Assembly (NCBI GenBank): GCA_017617615.1
Contig: JAFZVV010000002.1
Coordinates: 55,202-119,201, forward strand
Direction of reading: 5' to 3'
From: Prevotella sp.
GTDB taxonomy: Bacteria > Bacteroidota > Bacteroidia > Bacteroidales > Bacteroidaceae
DNA: 64,000 nt
This document shows, one piece after another, positions 1 through 8,702 of the stretch. Every line of letters starts with the position of its first letter. Positions within the stretch are counted from its first letter, which is position 1. The position numbers and the translations under genes are program-made. Below the pieces are notes generated by a model that made no database searches, had not been told where the DNA came from, and saw only the letters and a program-made list of their open reading frames with translations.

Positions 1-2
1 GG

Positions 3-113
3 TTGTCGCTATGGATTCTACTCATCGCCTTCCTCCTCCTTCAGGTGTGCTGGTGGGGCATCAATTATCTGCCTTCCGCACAAGGTGTGTCGGTGCATAC
101 CTATAGTACATGA
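3..113 (+). CDS. C-terminus of a membrane protein (cut by window edge)
   Basis: An open frame enters from the left edge and stops at the TGA at 111-113, giving the last 36 residues of a protein. It contains one strongly hydrophobic stretch (LWILLIAFLLLQVCWWG) and a short polar tail ending VSVHTYST, as in the last membrane helix and short outer tail of an integral membrane protein. The tail vaguely recalls the C-terminal membrane part of Bacteroidetes DUF4105 proteins, but that is from memory and cannot be tested on 36 residues. It is followed by a composite repeat and then by a convergent GH2 gene. Confidence 0.45.
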   Translation: MSLWILLIAFLLLQVCWWGINYLPSAQGVSVHTYST

Positions 114-134
114 TCAGGAAGGTAAGGGTTTTGA

Positions 135-330
135 ATGGGCGAAATGGGCAAAATGGGCAGAATGGGCAGAATAATCTGAAAGAGGCAGAATCGCAAGTCT
201 ATTGTCCCTTTAACTTCCCTTAGTTGGGCTCTGCTCGAAATCAATTTTCAATTTTGAATCTTCAATCTTCAATCAGCCTAAGGCTGAAATCAATCTTCAA
301 TCGGGCAAAGCCCGCTTAAGCTTCCTTTTC
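135..330. repeat. Composite intergenic repeat, copy 1
   Basis: This fills the gap between the left-edge gene and the GH2 gene. In order it holds four 9-bp units of the type ATGGGCRRA (135-172), a linker containing AATCGCAAGTC, a short run of the 11-bp unit CCCTTTAACTT (about 207-228), then AT-rich spacer (TCAATCTTCAATC) carrying two mini-hairpins: TCAGCC-TAA-GGCTGA at 273-287 and CGGGC-AAA-GCCCG at 302-314. It ends in CTTCCTTTTCATTCCCTTCA, which runs into the last codons of the GH2 gene. Confidence 0.75.
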
Positions 331-337
331 ATTCCCT

Positions 338-3300
338 TCAATAATTCTTCCCCTTCTTCTGTAAAAAATCTATCTCCACAATGCGCAGGTCGAGCGTTCC
401 TTCCTGGCTTCGCACCCTGTCGAGCTCTCCTGCATTGCCGCCAGCCAGTTCCTTGGTATCGCCGAATTTGCTGGAGTCTTGCGCGGGTCCCACCATCCTG
501 ATGGTATATTCCGATGCTGCTACGGGCTTGTCGATATGCAGGTGCACATAACCCAGTGAGGCGGGGGTGATACCCTCCCAAATCTTCTGCTTGCCCTTTG
601 CCGTATGAGCATATACCTCCAGAGGATAGCACTTGTTTCGCCATCCCGTGAGTTTGAGCGAGATTTCGTCTACCGGCGCACGCTCCGCCAGGGAGAACGA
701 TATCCACGCATAGTCGGGCTTGCCGTCGGAGCGCCACTCACTCAGTTCGTTGTCATCGAAGGCATTGCGGGGGTTGTTGTCGTCAGCGGTCACTGCCACG
801 GTGGCCTTGACGATGCCCACGGCCGTCTTGCTGTCGGTGTAGGAAGGCGTTGATGACGTCTCGCCACGCGCCAGGCGACAAGGCAGGGTGAGCGACGGCA
901 GGTATTCGCCGACGTTCACGGCATGGGTACGCAGCGTGGCCTGAGCCACCCTTGCCATGCCCTTTACATGGGCGTAGACCACGATGTCGCCGGCATTCAC
1001 CGTACTCTGCACCAGCACACGGGCAACGCCACACTCCAGGGGCAGTGAGCGGGCACCCACATAATTGTCGGAGACGTTTTTCGTGGCTGCCGCGTCGAGG
1101 AGCGAACTGTCGCGGTTGGTGTCCTCACGCTGGTACTGGGTATTGTCGCGCGACGCGATGCCACCTATCCACTGTCCCTCGCCGGTAAGGGTGAAGTGCA
1201 CCATGCTCGTGTCGAGTGGACAGCGACGACCGTCTTTGTCGACCATCTCCACCTCTATCAATGCCATGTCGGCACCGTCGGCCTTCATCCCCTCAGGATT
1301 CTCCAGCACCGTGAGCCGTAGGTGATGAGGCTTCCCTGCCGTGGTGAGCGCATGACGACTGCCGTTGGAGCCCACCGCCTCGAGCGTGCCCACCTCGAAC
1401 ACGACGTTCTCGAAGGTGTGCAGGTAGCGGTAACGCTGTTTCCCCTTACCCAGCGAACGGCCGTTGAGACGCAGTTCCACCTCCTGGGCGTTGGACACCA
1501 CCAGCACGTCTTTCACCGTTCCCTCTGCGTAGTTCCAGTGGCCGATGATATGCGTGCGCGGCTGTTCGTCGTCTACCCATCCCGTCCACATCACCTGGTG
1601 GGCGAAGAACGCATCCTTGGCGATGCGCATCGCGTCGACGACGCCACTCGTGCGGTAGTTGGACTCACCACGGTGGTGCGTGTTGGTGTCGCTGAACACG
1701 ATTTTCACGCCGCCGCTGCTCACACGCCGTCCCGTCCCGGGCCGTTCGAGCCAGTAGTCATACCAGCGTCGCACCATCTCCACCGCGAAGGCATCCATGT
1801 TATGGTTGTAGTCGGTGGCTGGCTTACCCCGGTAGAGCGGTCCGTCGCCCTCGCGGTGGAAGGGCGGGCTCTGCTCGTCCCAGTATTTCCGCAGTCCCTC
1901 GTCGCGGCAGTATTCCATCGCCCACATGGGGTGTTTTCCCGACTTGTTGATATAGAGCATCTCGCCGCCATATTCTGCCTCGTCGATGTCGAGCATCTCT
2001 CGCGAGCCGATGGCCCTGCCGCCATACGGGTCGTAGCGGTCGCGGATGGCCTTCAGTTCGAGCATGTGTTCGCGGCTGATGCTCTCGTTGCCTCCCTCGT
2101 AGAAGAGGATGCTGGGGTTGTTGCGGTTGTAGATGATGGCGTCGCGCATCAGTTCGGTGCGCTGAGTCCACCGCGGTCCCTCCACGTCTTTCTCGGCATC
2201 GCCGGCGGGCATGGCCTGTGGCAGTCCCACACGGTCGCACGACTCCACGTCTTGCTTCCATGGCGTGACGTGCATCCACCGCACCATGTTGGCGCCCGAC
2301 TCCACCATCAGGCCATTGGAATAGTCGCTCAGCCATGCCGGCACGCTCAGTCCCGTTCCCGGCCACTCGTTCGACGTGCGCTGGGCATAGCCATGCACCA
2401 TCATCACACGGTCATTGAGCCATATCTTCCCTTCGCCGAAGCGTGTCTTGCGGAATCCAGTACGGGTGCTCACCTCGTCGATAGTGCTCCCGTCGTCGGC
2501 CTTCAGCAGTGTCTTCACGGTATAGAGATAGCCATAGCCCCACGACCAGAAGTGCAACTGCCCTACCCTTCTCTGCGTGCGCACGGTACAGGTCTCGCCG
2601 GGTTGCAGTGTCGTGCGCCCACCGTCGAGACGTGCCACCTCCTGTCCGTCGGCATCGAGTACGATGGCAGAAAAGGAGAACGAGCGTTCGCGACTGTCGT
2701 CATTCCTCACCTCCGACTCGGCATGTATCACTGCCGAACGGGCGGCGATGTCGTAGTCGGTGGCATAGACATAGGTGCCCGTGGTACCGAGGTTACTGTA
2801 GAGCGGGAGAGTCTGGTGCAACAGGTCGGTGACATGTAGGAACACGTTCTTGGGTATGCCGCCGTAGTTGGCGTTGAAGTTACGGTCGTTCCACTGGTAC
2901 CGGCTGTCGTGTTGCCGTGAGACGTAACGCCAGTCGTTGTCGCACCGCACGGCGAGCACGTTGTCGCCTTCCACAAGGAAGGGAGTGAGGTCGAGTCCGC
3001 AGGCCATCACGCCATTCTCGCTCATGCCCAGGTGGTGGCCGTTGAGGTAGAAGTCGGCACCCTGGCGCACGCCCTCGAACTCCACATACACTTTCTTGCC
3101 ACGCAGACCGGACACCGTGAAGTGTTTCCGGTACCAGGCGATGGTGTCGGTGAGTTGCACGATGTCTAACCGGAACGCCTCGTCGCCATTGAAGGCATGG
3201 GGCAGCGTGACGCGTTGCCAGGCGAGGTCGTCGTGGGTGATGTCCTCGGCACCGGGGATATCGCCAATGCAAAGCAGCCAGTTGTCGTTGAAATTGATTT

Positions 3301-3367
3301 TGCGCTGTGTGGCGTGCGATGTCAGTGCCATCAATGCCAGCATCAGGGTTGTCAGTAGTTTGTTCAT
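338..3367 (-). CDS. Secreted glycoside hydrolase family 2 protein (beta-galactosidase-like)
   Basis: A 1009-residue exported GH2 enzyme, expected to hydrolyse beta-linked galactose or a related sugar in the periplasm or at the surface. The ATG at 3367 is chosen because it begins a clean signal peptide (MNKLLTTLMLALMALTSHA); the frame is open 23 codons further upstream without a convincing signal. The N-terminal jelly roll (about 25-200) has the GH2 pattern TLPHAF, an immunoglobulin-like domain follows, and the TIM barrel carries GGNES, where E428 is the likely acid/base. The C-terminal 150 residues look like a discoidin (F5/8 type C) carbohydrate-binding domain. The substrate cannot be read from sequence; beta-galactosidase, beta-glucuronidase and beta-mannosidase all occur in GH2. 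The last codons merge with the composite repeat downstream. The second GH2 gene is transcribed in the opposite direction. Confidence 0.88.
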   Translation of the reverse strand: MNKLLTTLMLALMALTSHATQRKINFNDNWLLCIGDIPGAEDITHDDLAWQRVTLPHAFNGDEAFRLDIVQLTDTIAWYRKHFTVSGLRGKKVYVEFEGVRQGADFYLNGHHLGMSENGVMACGLDLTPFLVEGDNVLAVRCDNDWRYVSRQHDSRYQWNDRNFNANYGGIPKNVFLHVTDLLHQTLPLYSNLGTTGTYVYATDYDIAARSAVIHAESEVRNDDSRERSFSFSAIVLDADGQEVARLDGGRTTLQPGETCTVRTQRRVGQLHFWSWGYGYLYTVKTLLKADDGSTIDEVSTRTGFRKTRFGEGKIWLNDRVMMVHGYAQRTSNEWPGTGLSVPAWLSDYSNGLMVESGANMVRWMHVTPWKQDVESCDRVGLPQAMPAGDAEKDVEGPRWTQRTELMRDAIIYNRNNPSILFYEGGNESISREHMLELKAIRDRYDPYGGRAIGSREMLDIDEAEYGGEMLYINKSGKHPMWAMEYCRDEGLRKYWDEQSPPFHREGDGPLYRGKPATDYNHNMDAFAVEMVRRWYDYWLERPGTGRRVSSGGVKIVFSDTNTHHRGESNYRTSGVVDAMRIAKDAFFAHQVMWTGWVDDEQPRTHIIGHWNYAEGTVKDVLVVSNAQEVELRLNGRSLGKGKQRYRYLHTFENVVFEVGTLEAVGSNGSRHALTTAGKPHHLRLTVLENPEGMKADGADMALIEVEMVDKDGRRCPLDTSMVHFTLTGEGQWIGGIASRDNTQYQREDTNRDSSLLDAAATKNVSDNYVGARSLPLECGVARVLVQSTVNAGDIVVYAHVKGMARVAQATLRTHAVNVGEYLPSLTLPCRLARGETSSTPSYTDSKTAVGIVKATVAVTADDNNPRNAFDDNELSEWRSDGKPDYAWISFSLAERAPVDEISLKLTGWRNKCYPLEVYAHTAKGKQKIWEGITPASLGYVHLHIDKPVAASEYTIRMVGPAQDSSKFGDTKELAGGNAGELDRVRSQEGTLDLRIVEIDFLQKKGKNY

Positions 3368-3400
3368 CGCTGTAGTTTGTTGATAGAGGTAAGGACAGGA

Positions 3401-3408
3401 CAAAGATA
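3401..3408 (-). promoter_or_regulatory. Likely -7 box for the GH2 gene at 338-3367
   Basis: The minus strand reads TATCTTTG, a full match to the Bacteroidetes -7 consensus TAnnTTTG, 34 bp before the chosen ATG. No TTTG or TTG lies 20 bp further upstream, so only half of the promoter is supported. Confidence 0.45.
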
Positions 3409-3539
3409 AGAAAAAAGGGGAACATATCCATGTCATGGACTAAAGATTTAAGACGTTTAATCAAAAAACATAGGTCAAGAACCGTCGCAATTCAACTGAA
3501 ATGACTAAATTTGCCATTCGAGGAGAAGAAACAAGTTTC

Positions 3540-3755
3540 AACTAAAGGGAAGGGAAAGGAAGTTAAAGGGGAGTTAAAGGGAAGTTAAAGGGACTATAGT
3601 ACTGCGACTCAGCCCATAGAGCCCACACAGCCCATTCTGCCCATTCTGCCCATCATCACCCAAAATCTTCAATCGGGCGGAGCCCGCTATCAATTTTCAA
3701 TTTTTAATATTCAATCTTCAATCAGCCGCAGGCTGAAATCAAATCTTCAAAGAAA
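3540..3755. repeat. Composite intergenic repeat, copy 2
   Basis: This occupies most of the 401-nt gap between the two divergent GH2 genes. Order on the plus strand: 11-bp AAGTTAAAGGG units (3541-3592), linker with CTGCGACTCAGCCCAT, degenerate 9-bp units GCCCATTCT (3612-3650), CATCATCACCC, then AT-rich spacer with hairpins CGGGC-GGA-GCCCG (3674-3686) and TCAGCC-GCA-GGCTGA (3722-3736). The order is the reverse complement of copies 1, 3 and 5, so the element is inserted in either orientation. It ends 14 bp before the next start codon. The rest of the gap (3368-3539) holds the -7 box at 3401-3408 and nothing else recognised. Confidence 0.75.
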
Positions 3756-3768
3756 AAATAATACCGCA

Positions 3769-6129
3769 ATGAGGAGACTATTCTTGGCAACCGTATTGCT
3801 GACTGTGGCAGGCATCGCGCAGGCACAGACACGACAGACACTGTTCGACGACGGGTGGACGTTCACCCAAGGAGGCAAGACCATCGACGTGGACCTGCCA
3901 CACGACTGGGACATCTATGCGAAGCCCGACCCCACCTCGGGCGCCACAGGCACCGGCGGTGGTTGGTATCCCGGTGGGAAGGGCGAGTATCGTAAGACGT
4001 TTGGCACTCCCACCGAAGGAGACATCGTCAGGCTCCACTTCGAGGGTGTCTACCAGAAAGCCGAGGTGTTCGTCAACGGTCATAAGGCCGGGCAGCATGC
4101 CTACGGCTATACGCCCTTCACCGTGGACATCACGCCCTACCTGAAGAAAGCCAACGGTGTGAAACGGCAGAAAGCATCCAACGAGGTGCTGGTAAAGGTA
4201 GACAATTCCGAGCAGCCCAACTGCCGCTGGTACTCCGGTTCGGGCATCTATCGCCACGTATGGCTGCTGACGATGCCCTCCTTGCACATTGCCGAGAACG
4301 GCGTGTTCGTCACCACCAAGGAAGTGACCGACGGAAAGGCCACCGTGATGGTAGAGGTGAAAGTGGAGAATTCTTCGGATGACCTTCGCGAAGCCCATGT
4401 CGTGGTAGAGGGGCGTAGCGTGGCGGTGACGGTGCCTGCCCATCAGACGAAGACCATCACTACGGCCTATACTATCAGCAGTCCGCAACTCTGGTCGCCG
4501 GCGCATCCTTACCTCTATACCACCAACGTGTCGCTGGAAGAGAACGGCATCGCCATCGACAGCAAGTCGGTGCGTCACGGTATCCGCACGTTCTCGTTTG
4601 ATGCCGAACGGGGTTTTGTGCTCAACGGCGAGCCGATGCTCATCAGCGGAGCCTGCCTGCATCACGACGACGGCATACTCGGAGCGATGGCCTTTGACGC
4701 GGCAGAGGTGCGCAAGGCCAGACTGATGAAAGCAGCGGGATTCAACCTCGTGCGCACGTCGCACAACCCGACGACACGAGCCTTCCTCGATGCCTGTGAC
4801 TCACTGGGCCTGATGGTGATAGACGAGGCCTTTGACGGCTGGCGCACGGCGAAGACACCCCACGACTATTCCACACTCATCGATTCATGCTACCGCGACG
4901 ACATCCATGCCATGGTGCTCCGCGACCGCAACCATCCCAGCATCATCTGCTGGAGCTTAGGCAACGAGGTCATGGAACGCAAGGACATCCGTGTCATCAC
5001 CACCGCCCGCCTGCTGAAAGAGGCCGTGAGGGAGTGTGACACGACACGTCCGGTGACCGAGGCGCTATGCTCGTGGGACAGCGACTGGGAGATTTACGAC
5101 CCGCATGCCGAGGTGCTCGACGTGGTGGGATACAACTACATGATACACAAACATGCCGCCGACCACCAGCGCGACCCGAAACGGGTCATCTGGCAGACGG
5201 AGAGTTACCCACGCGACGCCTTCAAGAACTGGGCGCTCACCACAGACTATCCCTATATCGTGGGGGATATCGTGTGGACGGGGCTCGACTACCTGGGCGA
5301 GTCGGGCATTGGCCGCTACTACTATCAGGGAGAACGCGAGGGAGAGCACTATGTTAATGGCGGACAGCCCGACTGGCATGGCGCCTACTGCGGCGACGTG
5401 GACATCACGGGCTGGCGCAAGCCCATCAGCCACTACCGCGAGATGCTGTGGAACGACTCGAAGCCCTTGTATATGGCGGTGAGGGAGCCCGACGGCTATC
5501 GCGGGAAAATCAAGGAGACGGCATGGAGTGTATGGCCGACATGGGAAAGTTGGAACTGGGAAGGCTACCGCGCCCAGGACGGCATCGTTGTCCCGTCTTG
5601 GGAAGGCAAGACCATCGACGTGGAAGTCTACTCGAAGAGTCCTGAAGTGAATCTCTACCTGAACGACAGGCTCATCGGTACAAAGACCGTGAACCGCTCG
5701 ACGGCGTTCAAGGCCGTGTTCCAGATTCCCTACGAACCTGGCGAGTTGCGTGCCGAGGCCGGTGGCAACAGGGTGGCACTCTGCACTGCCGGGAAGCCTG
5801 CCCGACTCCGTCTGACGGCCGACAAGACGGTGATGCGGTGCGACGGGCAGGACCTGACATTCGTCACCGTAGAGGTGGTGGACAGCAAGGGACATGTATG
5901 TCCTGATGCCGCCATCCCCTGCGAGGCAGTGGTCAAGGGCGGTGGCAGTCTGTTGGCGTTTGCCTCTGCCGACCTCAAGGACACCGAGCCCACCACGTCG
6001 CCGTGTGTCACGACCTGGAAGGGACGGGCCTTGCTGGTGGTGCGCAGCGGCAAGAGCAAGGGAAAAGTCAGCATCAGCATCCGCAGTACATTACCCACTG
6101 CCAACCTTACCATTCCAACCGGGAAGTAA
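3769..6129 (+). CDS. Secreted beta-galactosidase, GH2 with DUF4982
   Basis: A 786-residue exported GH2 enzyme, predicted to release terminal beta-galactose outside the cytoplasm. A signal peptide (MRRLFLATVLLTVAGIAQAQ) is followed by the N-terminal sugar-binding domain with DLPHDWD, an immunoglobulin-like domain around 175-270, and the catalytic barrel with RTSHNP. The acid/base is E400 in SLGNEVME and the nucleophile is E478 in IWQTES. From about residue 560 there is a DUF4982 domain followed by a bacterial-Ig-like tail. The architecture is typical of Bacteroidetes beta-galactosidases found in polysaccharide loci, but no SusC/SusD pair is adjacent here. It may cooperate with the neighbouring GH2 gene and with the galactose operon at 14.6 kb (inference). 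Confidence 0.92.
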   Translation: MRRLFLATVLLTVAGIAQAQTRQTLFDDGWTFTQGGKTIDVDLPHDWDIYAKPDPTSGATGTGGGWYPGGKGEYRKTFGTPTEGDIVRLHFEGVYQKAEVFVNGHKAGQHAYGYTPFTVDITPYLKKANGVKRQKASNEVLVKVDNSEQPNCRWYSGSGIYRHVWLLTMPSLHIAENGVFVTTKEVTDGKATVMVEVKVENSSDDLREAHVVVEGRSVAVTVPAHQTKTITTAYTISSPQLWSPAHPYLYTTNVSLEENGIAIDSKSVRHGIRTFSFDAERGFVLNGEPMLISGACLHHDDGILGAMAFDAAEVRKARLMKAAGFNLVRTSHNPTTRAFLDACDSLGLMVIDEAFDGWRTAKTPHDYSTLIDSCYRDDIHAMVLRDRNHPSIICWSLGNEVMERKDIRVITTARLLKEAVRECDTTRPVTEALCSWDSDWEIYDPHAEVLDVVGYNYMIHKHAADHQRDPKRVIWQTESYPRDAFKNWALTTDYPYIVGDIVWTGLDYLGESGIGRYYYQGEREGEHYVNGGQPDWHGAYCGDVDITGWRKPISHYREMLWNDSKPLYMAVREPDGYRGKIKETAWSVWPTWESWNWEGYRAQDGIVVPSWEGKTIDVEVYSKSPEVNLYLNDRLIGTKTVNRSTAFKAVFQIPYEPGELRAEAGGNRVALCTAGKPARLRLTADKTVMRCDGQDLTFVTVEVVDSKGHVCPDAAIPCEAVVKGGGSLLAFASADLKDTEPTTSPCVTTWKGRALLVVRSGKSKGKVSISIRSTLPTANLTIPTGK

Positions 6130-6134
6130 TTTAA

Positions 6135-6226
6135 GTTTCGCATTCGCTCAACTAACGGAAGTTAAAGGGAAGTTAAAGGGAAGTTAAAGGGAAGTTATAG
6201 TGAAGTTAAAGGGAAGTTAAAGGGAC
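6135..6226. repeat. One-ended copy of the inverted-repeat-bounded element
   Basis: Starts 5 bp after the GH2 stop with GTTTCGCA (6135-6142), then GCTCAACTAACGGAAGTT, the same end sequence as the element at 9006-9232, followed by about six units of the 11-bp AAGTTAAAGGG array and ACATATG. The 9-bp array and the second end are missing, so it looks like a decayed or partial copy. Confidence 0.6.
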
Positions 6227-6370
6227 ATATGCCCTCTTCTAGGCCTTTTGGGGGGGGTAAAATTTTCCCTGGCTGAGTGCTTCGCCCCTACTTCGTAACT
6301 TCACTTTCCTACTTACGAAAGATGAGTCAAGTAATTAAATACCGGGTTGCACCTTGGGCGGGCCTTGTTG

Positions 6371-6586
6371 CTATTCGACGACTTCGATGTCGTTCTGACC
6401 TTCGCTTTCCTCTACAATTGAGAAGTTATAGTAGAGATAACCCAATATGGCGACGAGGATAGCGAAAATCACAGCCTTGATCAAGCAGCCTGCCACTTTC
6501 TTGATGAGAATGAAGGCCACGATGACGGCAACAATCGCAAAAACGATGTAAGCGATGTCGGAGGTGGGGATGTTGGTTAAATCCAT
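6371..6586 (-). CDS. Small membrane protein of unknown function
   Basis: A 71-residue protein starting at the ATG at 6586 (an in-frame TTG lies four codons earlier but is less likely). Two hydrophobic stretches, roughly residues 13-31 and 33-52, are separated by the basic turn KKVAGCLIK, followed by an acidic tail (EESEGQND...VVE). This predicts a small inner-membrane hairpin protein. I do not recognise a family. It lies alone between repeat-filled gaps, opposite to the GH2 gene upstream and in the same direction as the pseudouridine synthase gene, whose transcript could continue into it across about 260 nt of hairpin-rich repeat. Confidence 0.6.
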   Translation of the reverse strand: MDLTNIPTSDIAYIVFAIVAVIVAFILIKKVAGCLIKAVIFAILVAILGYLYYNFSIVEESEGQNDIEVVE

Positions 6587-6589
6587 TTT

Positions 6590-6850
6590 ATTATTCAAAA
6601 TTGAAAAATGATTTCAGCCTTGGCTGATTGAAAATTGATTCCGGGCTACGCCCGATTGAAGATTGATTTCAGCCTTCGGCTGATTGAAGATTGAAGATTA
6701 AAAATTGATAGCGGGCTTTGCCCGATTGAAGATTTTGGGTGATGATGGGCGGAATGGGCAAAATGGGCAGAGTCGCAGAGCATATGTCCTTTTAACTTCC
6801 CTATAACTCCCCTTTAACTTCCCTTCCATTCCCTTCAAAAATAACTTCCT
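6590..6850. repeat. Composite intergenic repeat, copy 3, with four mini-hairpins
   Basis: The best preserved hairpin array in the window. Mini-hairpins, each separated by spacer of the type ATTGAAGATTGA, are TCAGCC-TT-GGCTGA (6614-6627), CGGGC-TAC-GCCCG (6642-6654), TCAGCC-TTC-GGCTGA (6669-6683) and CGGGC-TTT-GCCCG (6712-6724). They are followed by GGGTGATGATGGGC, the 9-bp array (6741-6768), the linker GAGTCGCAGAGCATATGTCC and the 11-bp array, ending in CCATTCCCTTCA just before the 3' end of the rluA-like gene. The two stem types alternate. Confidence 0.8.
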
Positions 6851-6851
6851 T

Positions 6852-7742
6852 TTATTTAAACAAGCTTCTGAAGGCCGTGGGGATGGGAGTCTCGAACTCC
6901 ATGCGCTCACGTGTCACGGGATGGTAGAAGCACAGCAGGAAGGCGTGGAGGCAGAGGCGGTGGAGCGGGTCGTCGCCATTACCGTATTTCGTGTCGCCGC
7001 AGACAGGGTGCCCCATGTCGGCAGAGTGGACACGTATCTGGTTCTTACGACCGGTCTCCAGCTTATACTCCACGAGAGAATGTTCGGTAGTACGGGCGAG
7101 GGTGTGAAAATGGGTCACGGCATACTTGCCCCCATTGTCTACAGGCGAGGAATAGGTGACGTAGGCCTTGTTGTCCTTCAGCCAGTTGGCCACCGTACCG
7201 CCATCCTCTTCCATCTCTCCCGACACAACAGCCACATAGCGGCGGTCGTATACGATATCATGCCACGCTTGTTCCAAGCGCTGTTCTGTCTCCATGTCCT
7301 TCGCATAGACCATCAGTCCGCTGGTGTCGCGGTCGAGGCGGTGCACCACATGGGCGCGGCAGTGCTGGTGGGTCTTCTGGAAATAGTCGTCGAGCACCGA
7401 TTTCACGTTCAGCGACTTGTGGCCGGCAGCCATGGAGAGGATGCCCACCGCCTTCTCCACCACGACGAGGTATTTGTCTTCGTAGACGATCTTCACGTAG
7501 CGGCTCTTGAACGTGTCGTTGCGTTTCGACTTGCTCACGGATATCTTCATCCCCGGCTTCAGGGGGAAGTCGAACTGCGTCACCTGCTTGCCGTCGACCT
7601 TGATGCCACGGCCCTGGAGCGTGGCCTTCACTTTCGAGCGGCTCTGCCCCTGAAGGGTCTGCAGCAGATACTCCAGCAGCGGTGCCTCGCGGTCGACCGT
7701 GTAGTGGTCGTATTGTGGTTCAGTATGATAATTGCGTTTCAT
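6852..7742 (-). CDS. RluA-family 23S rRNA/tRNA pseudouridine synthase
   Basis: A 296-residue cytoplasmic enzyme that isomerises a uridine in stable RNA to pseudouridine. The N-terminal part (about 25-90) is an S4 RNA-binding domain (SRSKVKATLQGRGIKVDGK), and the catalytic domain has the family motif HRLDRDTSG with the catalytic aspartate D137. The ARTTEHSLVEYKLETGRKNQIRVH region is also typical of RluA. The ATG at 7742 is used because the frame upstream lacks S4-like sequence. A -7-like box TACTTTTG lies on the minus strand at 7774-7781 without a matching -33 box. The exact RNA target (RluC-, RluD- or TruC-like) cannot be assigned. Confidence 0.9.
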   Translation of the reverse strand: MKRNYHTEPQYDHYTVDREAPLLEYLLQTLQGQSRSKVKATLQGRGIKVDGKQVTQFDFPLKPGMKISVSKSKRNDTFKSRYVKIVYEDKYLVVVEKAVGILSMAAGHKSLNVKSVLDDYFQKTHQHCRAHVVHRLDRDTSGLMVYAKDMETEQRLEQAWHDIVYDRRYVAVVSGEMEEDGGTVANWLKDNKAYVTYSSPVDNGGKYAVTHFHTLARTTEHSLVEYKLETGRKNQIRVHSADMGHPVCGDTKYGNGDDPLHRLCLHAFLLCFYHPVTRERMEFETPIPTAFRSLFK

Positions 7743-7882
7743 ATAAACTTGTCTGCTTACTTTCTGTATGCTGCAAAAGTACGAAAAAGCCCGCATATAC
7801 TATGTTGAGTAACGACAAAAAACGATGTAATGCCCAAATTTTATCCTTTTTTACGATTCAATCAAAAAAAAGTCCCCAAATA

Positions 7883-7914
7883 TTTGGTTTATAAAATAAA
7901 CTTGTTTATATTTG
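7883..7914 (+). promoter_or_regulatory. Promoter of the membrane-protein/winged-helix pair
   Basis: TTTG at 7883-7886 and TATATTTG at 7907-7914 are separated by exactly 20 bp, matching the Bacteroidetes -33/-7 promoter. The leader to the ATG at 8025 is about 105 nt. Confidence 0.75.
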
Positions 7915-8024
7915 CACAGTCATTCGGATGAAAAGTGCCTTGTCCGACCTTTCTGCAGGAGGGAGGACGGGGCACGAAAGAGTTTTTCAACAGTAGTTCT
8001 TTAATCATCAAAACACGAACAACA

Positions 8025-8699
8025 ATGGAAGAAAACAACAAATTGACTGCTGAGCGCAGTCTGGAAATCATCACTGAGCAAATAGAGCGCAGTCGCCAAA
8101 CCGTGGCAAAGGACACAGGGGGATTGCTCTTCATTTCTGGTCTTTGCACTATAGGCATGGCAATTCTTGTTGGCTTTTGTATCTATTTTACAGGCAATAT
8201 GTCATTCTATATCCTATACATATTGCTACCTGCCATAATATATGGTGCTGATCGCTATGCAAAAAGAAATAAGCCCAATGTTCCTGTCAGTTTTGTTGGA
8301 TATTTGGTGGATAAGACATGGCATACTTTTGGTACATTCGCACTCTTGTATTTTGTGCTGTTCAATCTTTATCCTTTTGTGATGGGGCATCAAAGTACAG
8401 AGAATCTTCTGCAACTGAATATCACCCCCTTCCGCACGATTCTTCTACTTATGGGCATGACCATCGCCATCAATGGTCATATATTAAAGAGCAAGTGGAT
8501 GGTGGTCTGCGGCATTTTCGGTGGTATCGCAGGATACGTGTGGGAATTGTTCAATATGACACAGAATCTGCTGAATTGGATGGGAGCCGACTCAAGCGAA
8601 AATGGAATAGCTTATGGAATGATTCCCGGCATCTTCATCGCAATCTTTGCCTTCGTCGGCCTGTTGCTCCCAGGCATGATGCTCAAAAAACAGAAGTAG
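8025..8699 (+). CDS. Integral membrane protein, unknown function
   Basis: A 224-residue protein starting at the ATG at 8025, chosen over an open frame reaching 7935 because the promoter is at 7883-7914 and the residues before it look untranslated. The first 40 residues are charged and helical (EENNKLTAERSLEIITEQIERSR), followed by about six membrane segments, with short loops such as the basic DRYAKRNKPN between them. No catalytic motif is visible. The gene overlaps no neighbour but ends 3 nt before a winged-helix regulator on the same transcript, so it is probably the regulator's effector or sensor. In other Bacteroidetes such pairs are annotated only as hypothetical membrane protein plus transcriptional regulator. 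Confidence 0.75.
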   Translation: MEENNKLTAERSLEIITEQIERSRQTVAKDTGGLLFISGLCTIGMAILVGFCIYFTGNMSFYILYILLPAIIYGADRYAKRNKPNVPVSFVGYLVDKTWHTFGTFALLYFVLFNLYPFVMGHQSTENLLQLNITPFRTILLLMGMTIAINGHILKSKWMVVCGIFGGIAGYVWELFNMTQNLLNWMGADSSENGIAYGMIPGIFIAIFAFVGLLLPGMMLKKQK

Positions 8700-8702
8700 C
8701 CC

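Noticed and set aside
1322..2839. Long antisense open frame (505 codons) opposite the GH2 gene
   Set aside because: High-GC3 codons in the true gene leave the opposite strand open; the translation is rich in His, Val and Arg and has no domain. The GH2 frame has catalytic motifs and a signal peptide.
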